From assembly GCA_964360995.1 (NCBI GenBank), contig CAYHYZ010000012.1, positions 1-18,189 of the forward strand: a stretch of 18,189 bases of DNA, read 5' to 3'. The translations under genes were made by a program, and so were the position numbers. The first letter of the stretch is position 1. Each line of letters starts with the position of its first letter. Source of the stretch: CAYHBS01 sp964360995 (GTDB lineage: Bacteria; Patescibacteriota; Minisyncoccia; Ryanbacterales; HO2-45-13). Shown one piece after another: positions 1 through 9,800 of this stretch. The notes beneath the pieces are model-generated. The model saw only the letters and a list, made by a program, of their open reading frames with translations. It had not been told where the DNA came from and ran no database searches.

Positions 1-293
1 AGCTCGAAATTATCCACTCCGCCGCCAAATTGGAACCCCCTGTCTACAGCAACTTCCGTCGGGCACCCTGCGGCAGCACAGGCGTCTATGATTGCTGGCT
101 CAGGTTGGTTGGTGTCGTATGGTGGATATTGCCCATCGTTATCTGTGTCCCACCCCACTATCATCGTAGGGTCTGCTGGATAGCGGTAATTGTAAGCCTC
201 GTTTCCATCTGCGATGTGTTCGTTGTAAAGCCCCCCGCCATCGGGCCCCTTACCAGAAACACCACTTTGGCTTAATTGAAGCGCCGCAGTGTC
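1..293 (-). pseudogene. Downstream reading frame of the frameshifted secreted protein, 3' end outside the window
   Basis: From the GAC codon at 293-291 this frame is open to the left edge of the window with no stop. It directly continues the protein encoded at 841-294. The joined product would read NESVVGG then DTAALQLSQSGVSG, and later residues such as WDTDNDGQYPPYDTN keep the acidic, Gly/Asn-rich style of the upstream part. I see no good internal start near its beginning, so it is unlikely to be a separate gene. One extra G in the G6 run at 293-298 would fuse both parts. The function is not recognised beyond an exported, probably beta-helix-type protein. The C-terminus lies outside the window. 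Confidence 0.65.
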
Positions 294-841
294 CCCCCGA
301 CAACGCTTTCGTTGTATGACGCACACGTCGCACGTACACAAATAATATCTTCCTTTCCGTCATCTGATCCGTCGCTTGCCGAGAGCGCTTTATCGATTGA
401 ACGGTACGGATTACTAGGCGTGCCGTTCCCTGTTGTATTGTTGCCGCTGTTGCAATCCACATAAATCTGATCCTCGATGTCTCCATCACCGTCAGGGTCA
501 CCATTAGCATCCCCATTAGGATCACCCGCGCTGCCGTCACAAACGTTGCAATCGTCTCCCGGTTCACCAATAATTCCGTCGTCGTCCATATCAAACCCAC
601 ATCCGCGTGAATAGTATCCTTTGTGCCCTGCGGGTATATTTGAGCGGCCCACCACCGGTGCGGTTTGTGCCACACTACTTTCTCCGGTCAGAAAGGTTTG
701 AATTGCTTGAATGAGTCGCTCGAGCGGAGAGACGATAGCGCTGAGCGCATCATTATTGATACTCGCAGATGTGACGGAGATTCCAAACGACACCACAAGC
801 GAGAGCATGATAATAAGTGAGGCAACTTTGAGTGGGGACAT
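272..841 (-). CDS. Secreted acidic protein, N-terminal part; probable beta-helix protein cut short by a frameshift
   Basis: The start chosen is ATG at 841 (MSPLKVASLIIMLSLVVSFG), because it gives a basic residue followed by a hydrophobic core like a signal peptide; a longer frame to 1204 would overlap the upstream gene. As read, the product is 189 residues and stops at 274-272. After the signal comes LERLIQAIQTFLTGESSVAQT, closely matching the N-terminus of the giant protein next door. An Asp/Gly-rich stretch with DxDxDG-like calcium-binding character follows (about residues 80-120), then IYVDCNSGNN...GTPSNPYRSIDKAL. That last pattern resembles the opening of DUF1565/pectate-lyase-like right-handed parallel beta-helix proteins (family knowledge; the helix itself lies largely beyond the window). 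The gene begins 34 bp after the stop of the giant gene, so co-transcription is likely. I see no Shine-Dalgarno site. The stop is probably an artefact or a mutation, because another frame continues. Confidence 0.7.
   Translation of the reverse strand: MSPLKVASLIIMLSLVVSFGISVTSASINNDALSAIVSPLERLIQAIQTFLTGESSVAQTAPVVGRSNIPAGHKGYYSRGCGFDMDDDGIIGEPGDDCNVCDGSAGDPNGDANGDPDGDGDIEDQIYVDCNSGNNTTGNGTPSNPYRSIDKALSASDGSDDGKEDIICVRATCASYNESVVGGTLRRFN
293..298 (-). other. Run of six G at the frame break
   Basis: On the coding strand the codons are GTC GGG GGG ACA. The original frame ends 18 bases later at TAA, while the frame starting with the last G (GAC ACT GCG) stays open to the window edge. One added G, or a -1 ribosomal shift on the run, restores one continuous protein. 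Homopolymer miscounting in sequencing is the simplest cause; a real slippage or phase-variable tract is possible. Confidence 0.7.
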
Positions 842-875
842 AGAGTATGGGCGCTGTCGTTGAGATGAGTAATGA

Positions 876-3800
876 TTACGAACTCGCAGATAGCAACAAC
901 TGCAGCTGACGTTGGAGTTCGAGCAACCGCGAGCGGAGAGCTTCAATCTGTGTCGGAGTAGAGGTACTCGTGAGACCGGGCGATGGAGTGCCGGAGTCTG
1001 TACATTGATTAGACGTGGTACCTGCTGAGAGGACTGCTCGGGTGCGCGGTCCCACTCCCCCATGTCCAGTGGTGGTGGGGTTTCCGCTGCACACGCCAAG
1101 GCGTTCACACTGGAATCGCTTGAGTGCCCGCTCCGTGAGTGCACCAAAGTAGTCAGATTCCTCGCCGGGTGCTCCGGGACCGGAAGACGCAACGGTGTGT
1201 CCAATCTTGTTCAGATACTCCTGGAGCGTACGCACGTCCCCCCCTGATTCACCAAACACAAGCCAGCGCGCAATCGTAATACCCGGGACTGTGCGTTGGC
1301 ATATGGGTGATTCTAGTGAAATCTCTGAGCCATCAGGGTTGTAGCTTGTGGTGGGTGTTGTTTCCGGAGTAGCAACCGCTGGGAGCGAGATATTTCCAAA
1401 GAGATCGAGTGCATAGATTGCGTAGAAGATGGAGGCGGCATACGTATGCGCGTCTGAAACAGCAGTGACCGGGCCTTCATATATAATGGTGGATCCGTCC
1501 GTACCGGAGGCATTGGTGGGAGCGCCACCTGCTCTGCGCAGGATGCGAACGCGAGAGAAGTCCGAGTCTGTGGGATTTGTCCAATGGAGGGTGACGGTGT
1601 CGTCAGTATTGTGCGTTGCGGCAAATCCCGTGGGGGCGAGGGGTGCGATATAGTCAGAAATGCCACTCCCCGCACTTCCCCCTCCGATGGTGCCGGTGAT
1701 GGTACCGGGAAGGATACGAAATGAAATGAATTCAGGGTCAGAGTATACGCCTTCATCATCGTACGTAAACACCGTGTAGTAGTATGCCGTACCCACGACC
1801 GCGGAGGTGTCGGTATAGGTGGTGCCCGTGGTATCTACGAGCGCAGTGGAGCGCGAGGGGGTGAGAATGAAATCGCTATCACTGCGCATCACGATGGTGC
1901 CTGCGTAGAATTCATACTCCGTTGGATTATTCCAGTGTAGAACGATGGATCCAATGGATGCGGTAAGCTCCGTGACTTTCGGGGATTTCGGGAGGCGCGC
2001 GACGGTGTACGTACCTATAATACTGGAGGTGCGCGTATTTCCGGCGGCATCTCTCGATGATACTTGGACGTAATAGATGGTTTTGCGGTCGAGGGGAGAG
2101 ATCGTAACGGTGTGGGACGTCACATATCTCGGATCTTCGTCCGTAGCGTTCCCAAGATTTCCGTCCGTCCCATACTCCACTTGAGCAGTTGCGGGTTCAT
2201 TTGTTGTCCACGTGACCACGAGTTGATCGCCCCGGGGAGAGTCCGCCGAGAGATTGGAAATGGTGGGAGCGGTGGTGTCAGTGATGACGGGATCGGCTTC
2301 ACTGTCGTCCGTCGCACTCGCGCATCCGGTATCTGTGGGATAGTCAATCTTCCCGTCTCCGTCATTATCGAGACCATCGGAACATGCCACCGGGATCACA
2401 ATATTCACCACAACACTGTCCGTGGACGCGACGGCGCCGGATTGGTAACAAGTGAGCGCGTAGGTGGTGGCTTGGGTGAGCGTAGGAGTGGTTTGCGTAC
2501 CACTCGTACCCGTCCATGAAGTTCCGGAGGGGTTTGACACCACCGTGCAGGAACCTGCGTTTGTAGACGACCACTGTATGGAAGCGGTCGTACCGGTGTT
2601 GATGGAGATGGCGCCACCAGTGTAGGTGCCGCTACTCGCGGGTTTTGCTTTGATATCTGCGGTGCTCACCGGATTGATTTCACTCGTATCAGTTGCGCTC
2701 GTGCATCCAAAGTCTGCGGGATAGTCAATCTTGCCGTCCGAGTCATTGTCGAGACCGTCTGCGCACGCGACAAGCGGCGCGTTGTATTCATCATTGTCGG
2801 TGCTTGAGGAGCATCCGAGATCAGCGAGATCGATCTTCCCGTCCGAGTCATTGTCGAGACTATCGGAGCAGGCATATACCGGATCGATGATGACATCGTA
2901 CTCATCGATATCCATTGCTGACGAGCATCCGGGATCCGTTGGATAATCTATTTTCCCGTCTCCGTCATTGTCGAGACCGTCCGCGCAGGCGGCGGGGGGT
3001 GCGGTGACGGCGGTAAGGCCATCCTGGACGGTCCAACCGTCTGCGCCAGATGCAAAATCAATATTCCACCACCAAAATGGTGTCCCACTGAAGAGGGTGT
3101 ATTTTGGCCCTGCAATCACGGTTCCAGTTTGATTGTCGAGTTGATCCCCGATATCCGTGCCACCGGGGATATCGCGAACATTCAGAAATGTTGTGGTAGT
3201 TACTCTCACAGCGTTACCGACTACAAACTTGGTACTCACGGGCGTGGGATTTGATTCATCGTTGTCGGTTGCTAGTACGCATCCGTAGTCTGCCATGTCT
3301 ACTTTTCCGTCTGCGTCATCATCGATGCTGTTGGCGCAGAGTGCAGCTACGGGAGGTGGCGTCGTTACACTCACACTACAACTTGCTGAGGTGCTGTTCG
3401 AAGTCACGGTCACTGACTTGGTGCCGGTATTACTATATGTAGTTGAGAAAGTGGCTCCGGATCCTGATGCGGGTGAACCACCTGTCGCGGTCCATGTGTA
3501 TGTGCCGTTGCCATTTGATGCAGTGAACGTAGCAGACTGTCCAGTGATCACAGACTGCGCCGTGGGACTACATGCGACGGGAGATGCGGGAGGGAGATTG
3601 AACTCATCAGTGTCAGTTGCGCTCGTGCATCCGGGGTCGTTGGACGTAGCAGTACCGTAGTCGATCTTCCCGTCCGAGTCATTGTCGAGACTATCGGAGC
3701 AGGCATATACGGGAGGAGGGGCGTTATATTCGTCGGTATCAGTGGTACTCGTGCAACCCGGATCTGCTGGGTAATCTATTTTCCCATCTCCGTCATTATC

Positions 3801-6800
3801 GAGACCGTCCGCGCAGGCAGCGGGTGGTGCGGTGACGGCGACGAGAAAATCTTCCGCAGACCAGCCGTCTGGAGCCGTCGCATAATCAATCTGCCAGTAC
3901 CAATATCCCGCTGCACTCACTGGTCCTCCAATAATGACGCCGGTGTCTCCTGGATTATGCACTCCAAGCAATGTGCCTCCGGGATTTGCGCGTACATTTA
4001 ATTGAAATGTTGGAGTCACGGTTTGTCCAATAGAGAATGTGGTGGATCCTCCTGATGGTGCATTATATTCATCGTTGTCGGTGTTTGATGTGCAACCAGG
4101 ATCGTTGCTCACGCCAGTACCGAAGTCAATCTTGCCGTCGGAGTCGTTGTCGAGACTGTCAGCACACTGCGCGAGGATTGGAGGCGTCGTTACACTCACA
4201 CTACATTGTGCAGAGGTGCTGTTGGAGGTCACGGTCACCGTCTTCGTGCCGGTACTACTATATGTAGTTGAGAAGGTGGTGCCGGATCCTGACGTCGGAG
4301 CTCCTCCGGTTGCGGTCCATGCGAATGTTCCGGTGCCACCGGACGCGGTGAAGGATGCTGCGCTTCCCGTGTTCACCGATTGTGATGCAGGAGAGCAGGT
4401 TACTGCAGAGGTCGGAGGAAGGTTGAATTCGTCGTTGTCGGTAGCGGACGTACATCCCGGGTCATTGTTTGTTCCCGTACCGAAGTCGGTCTTGCCGTCG
4501 GAGTCGTTGTCGAGACCGTCGGAGCAGATGTACACCGTTGGAGGAGCATTATATTCGTCATTGTCGGTAGCGCTCGCGCATCCCGTATCTGCGGGGTAGT
4601 CGATGCGACCATCAGCGTCATCGTCCAGGCTGTTGTTGCAGGCGTAGGTGGGCGGGGTGGTTCCCGTATTAACGGAAATGGTTTTGTCTCCCTGATTATA
4701 CGTTACTGTTCTACCATCCACTAACACGCTGATGGTGTTTCCAGAGATGGTAGGCGTGACGGTTGGAGCAGTGCCTGTTTCAGATGGATAGAGCACGGAT
4801 ACTTGTACGAAACGATTTGATGATCCATTCGTCGTTACCTGAATAAATCGATCTTTGTCCGTGTCGTCTGTGGCAACGGCACCATCCACTGCAATACTCG
4901 AGGGTCCATACGCGTCCGCCGCGGTAATGCCTGTGGTAGGATATACGGTTTGAATAAATAATTTAGGACTCGTCGCTCCCTTTTTCGTGAGTTCATATTT
5001 TGTGTTACTGACGATTGTGGGGTTCACCTCGGTTTCATTCCAGTTGACTGAATAGTGATACCGCTGTTGCCAACGCTTTGCAACACTCCTGGTAATATCG
5101 TCAATAATAACGAAGTATCCTTTGATACCCCCTTCGCGAATAAACACGATGTGTCGCTTTGCATCACTGACATCTTGGTTATTGCTATTCAGTTGATATG
5201 ACTCTGTCATATCCATAGTCACGCGATCGTACGCCCCGTTCGTGAATATTGTTGGAATAGTGGAGACAAGATCGTGGCCAGGGAACCGACGGGTGCTATC
5301 TGGATCTTGTGGATATAAACTCCCACCGCAGTAACTTAACGTATCGGTGCACGCGAGAACGCCATTATGCGCTTTCGAACTTTGGAAATATGGCCACATG
5401 GGATTTGACCCATACCCATTGCCAGCAGTAAAGTCGGTAAGAAACATAGTGCCAAATGCGTTCAGCACATACCCACCTTGATCACCATGCCCATGCGCAC
5501 CACCAATATCCCCTGCCTGCGCAACCAGTTGAATGTCTTTTGGATTTTCAAAACCCGTACGCATAAATATGTGTCCGGTGCCGTGCATATCGGGAGAACT
5601 TTCGGGCGCGTGGTTATATACCTCCAACAGCTTTAATCTTCCGGAACTATTTGGTGCAATCGGAGCAACGTTTCTCCCCCATAGGGTACCCGCCATCGCA
5701 TCGTTCGTATCCATCTTTTTTCCCGTATCGGTAAATTTCTTCAAATACCACGCTGCGACGCCGTCTCCGTAGTGTTCCACTGCAGTAACGTAGTGAGCCA
5801 CGAGACTGTTCAACCCTGTTTGTGACGGTGGGTTGAACACAGGCGTATTACTATCATCGAAGCTCGGCCACGTGTGGAGTGTGGGGTACAACATATACAT
5901 GGTGAAATCCATGTACCGTTGCAAGATTGGCGTTCCACCTCTCAAGCTCCGTTGGAACAAATCTACCCCAAGCACATTGCTATATATTTCAGAAAACCAA
6001 AAAAGTGGAACGGCAACCACATGCGGCTGGTAGTTAACCGCTTCATACGCAGCACCTTCGCGGTCAAACTCCCAGTCAATCACCTCGGTGAGTGTACTTC
6101 CGCCAATGGAGATAAGTTGATTAATTGTCAGTGCTTGCGCGGGACCAGTATAGTATTTGAGCACAAGTCCGGTGGTGAGTAGGCTGCCGTAGAAATTGGC
6201 ACGCTTGTTACTCGTACGCTTATGATGATCAGATCCAAGATCCACTTCATCTTTGTATTCGAGTTGTGCTGCGACAATATCTCTATAGAGCAGTGTTTCG
6301 AATTTTCCTCGCGCGGTGAGTTGTGCTGACGTGGTAAAAGAATCGAACGCTATGTCGTAGGCCACTGCGAGTCCCCCGTACATTCTGCCAATATATTGTG
6401 CCTCACCAATATATCCCCGATCGGTTCTCTCAACACCAAATGTGCTATATCCGCTGATGCGGATGAGCGCATCTCGAACAACGCCCATATAGGTGCTACG
6501 TGTTGTACTGTTAGCATCAAGCACAGCACAGATTGCAAGGTTACGTAAATTTTCTGCGTCCTCCATAAATGTCTGAGGACTTGATGGACCTGCGACCGGG
6601 AACGCGCTGTCCCGGAGGCGCGACAGACTCGTACTACAGGCGCTCTTTGTTTGTTGCCAATATGCATAGTTAAACGAAGTAGTATCATTCACGCGTGTAC
6701 GTATTGCGGGGATTTCTGCGTCTGTAAAGACTAAATACGGATGATTTCCCCCATTTCCATTATTCCCACCTCCCGTTGTTGGCGCCGTACTCACACTCAC

Positions 6801-9800
6801 ACTACAACTTGCAGTGGTGCCTGAAGTAACCGAGACAGTCTTGGTGCCGGTAGTAGTATAGGTAGTTGCAAAGGTGGCTCCTGATCCAGTGGATGGAGTA
6901 CCTCCGGTGGCAGTCCAGGAGAATGATCCGGTGCCTCCTGATGCGGTGAGTGTTGCGGTCCCTCCGGTATATACCGATTGGGTGGTAGGGGTGCACGCAA
7001 CGGCAGTGGCAATGGGAGCGTTGTATTCGTCCGTGTCTGTGTTTGAGGTACAGCCCGGGTCATTGCTGGTTGCGGTACCATAGTCAATCTTTCCGTCGCC
7101 GTCATTGTCGAGGCCGTCGGAGCAGGCGGCTATGGGTGCGTTGTATTCGTCCGTATCAGTTGAAGAAGAGCAACCCGGATCTGCTGGGTAGTCTGTTTTC
7201 CCGTCGCCATCGTTATCGAGGCCGTCTGCGCAGGCGGCGGGAGGAGTGGTACTTCCCTCGCTCATCGTCACTGTTTTAGTGGACTGATCGTATACAATTG
7301 TTTTTCCTTCAATAGTGAGACGAATAGTGCTCCCCGAAACGGTAGGCGTGGGTACGGTAGGCGCGACGCCAGAGGCGGACGGATAGAGAAGCGTAAATTG
7401 AATAAAACGATTTGAGGAGTTGTTGGTGGAAAGCTCAATGTAGCGGTCATAGACTTTTGTTTGTCCATAAAACGACCCCGAAAGCGTCACTGGACTTGCT
7501 ATACTCATCGCCTGATTTGTATAGACAGTGTTGATGAATACTTTGTTTGTAGTGCCAGTTTTTGTGAGCGTGATGTTGTTGCCACCGGGTAGCGAGGGCG
7601 TCACCTCTCCCGAATAGTGCTGGCGTTGCTGCCAACGTCGCGCCACAGAACTCGCGAGGTCATCGATTACTACATAAAACCCATCACTGTTACTCTTGCG
7701 TGCAAAGACAAAGTGGCGATCGGCGTCGGTGATGGTATCGGGATCGATGGATCCGTCAGCAAATTCACCGTGAGACCGATACGCCCCCCCAAGATCTCCT
7801 GCAACGTGGTACATATTTCCCACGCGTTCATTCTGTGTAATGGAAGCGACTTGTGGAGAAGACCCCTGTAACGTTGGGTTGGAATTATGCTGATACCCTG
7901 TTGAATGACAGGAGGAGAGTGTGCTATTGCACGCCATCACTGGGTTGTGCGCACGGCTCGACTGCATGTATTTGTATAAGGCGCCATCATATCCGCCTGA
8001 CATACCATTGAAGTAGATATCGTCAATAAACGGCACGCCAAAGGCACTGAGAATATATCCTCCCTCGTCTGAATGACCATGGAATCCACCGTGGTTGCCC
8101 ACCTGCGCAACTAATTGAATATCATTCGTTTGTTCAAATCCGGTGCGCATAAAGATGTCCCCAGATCCCCACGCTCCAGCGTTCGCTCCTGTCGCATTGT
8201 GTACGCGCACAAAATCGAGCTCTCCTCCGGGCGCGCTTGATGGCCTCACTTCGGGAATGGATTTTCCCCAGAGCATAATAGTAAGTAGATCGTCAGTTTC
8301 GTAGTCCGCGCGAATATTTGCGGTGGTCATGGCGCCAATTCTTCTCCGGTCCATTTCATTCCAGTACCACATCGCTGTGCCATCGTTATAATACGCGGCG
8401 TTCATTGCGTAGGAGGCACGCTTCGAGAGTATATTAGTACCATCACCGAACCCTGCTGCATTGTTGAGATTTGGTGCGGTAATGTGCATGGTATATTCTC
8501 CAAAACGTTGCAGGACTGGCTTTCCATCAATAACTCGGTACCGGAACAAATCTACCCCCGCATAGTTGTTGAGAATATGATTCCAAAGATACATATTGTT
8601 GGTAACCACTGACTGCGTGTAGTTGTATGGTTCGTACTCGGATCCTTTTGGATCAATATCATAGTTCAAGAAATATTTCATCATTGCCTCTCCTTTGGTG
8701 ATGAGGGAAGCGGGAGTGGGGCCAGATCCATACCGTGTGTAGTTTTTGAGCAGGGTCCCTGCACCGTATACAGACCCAACTGCGTGGTACCATTTATTCC
8801 CTTTTCCTCTGGGCTGCGAGAGATCCCCCCAATGATAATCCGTGGACACACTTACCGCTTCCGCATAAAACAAATCTTCGAGCCTATTGCGAATAGAGAG
8901 ATCTGATGATGTGGTAAACGAATCGTATGCAATATCCATTGCAACAACCATTGGGCTGAATACCCCAAGTTCGTGGAGATCAATAAGTGCCGGATCAGAC
9001 GCCGTTGGTCGATTCGGAAACGCGCTGTAGTTAGAAAATCGCGTGAGAGCCGCTTTCACTGCAGTCATCATGGATGCATCGTTGGTAATCGCTGCGCAGA
9101 TGGCGACGTCGCGTACTTTCGGAGCATCTACAAAACCATCTTGTACCGAATATCCCGAACCAAATCCCGTAGCGGGGAATACCGAATTTTGCACAGCGGA
9201 CTTTTGACTATCACAGTCGGTTTTAAACGCAAGCCAATATTTGTTATTGACTGACGAGGTATCATTTAATCTGGCTCGGATTCCGATAAGATCTGCATCA
9301 GTAAAGACTAAATATGGATGGTTTCCCCCGTTCCCGTTGTTTCCTCCTCCCGATACTGGAGGCGTTGTCACACTCACACTACAACTTGCAGTGGTGCCTG
9401 AAGTAACCGAGACAGTCTTGGTGCCGGTAGTAGTATAGGTAGTTGCAAAGGTGGCTCCTGATCCAGTGGATGGAGTACCTCCGGTGGCAGTCCAGGAGAA
9501 TGATCCGGTGCCTCCCGATGCAGTGAGTGTTGCGGTCCCTCCGGTATATACCGATTGGGTGGTAGGGGTACACGCAACAGCAGTGGCAATAGGAGCGTTG
9601 TACTCATCGGTGTCGGTGTTTGAGGTACAGCCCGGATCGTTGTTTGTTCCCGTGCCGTAGTCGATCTTCCCGTCTCCGTCATTGTCGAGACCGTCACTGC
9701 AGGCGGCGGGGGGAGGTGCGGTCACCACGGTGAGCCCGTCCTGTATGGACCATCCATCTGGAGCGTTCGTGTAGTCAACATTCCACCACCAATAGTTCAC

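Noticed and set aside
250..675. 141-residue minus-strand frame
   Set aside because: Third frame over the secreted-protein gene, with basic low-complexity composition; only its position near the frameshift made it worth checking.
842..1204. Earlier start for the downstream secreted protein
   Set aside because: It would overlap the peptidoglycan-binding end of the giant gene. The signal peptide begins at 841.
2660..4620. Regularly spaced similar sequences that might be taken for a CRISPR or satellite array
   Set aside because: The repeats keep codon phase, vary at silent positions, and encode the acidic two-cysteine repeats of the giant protein.
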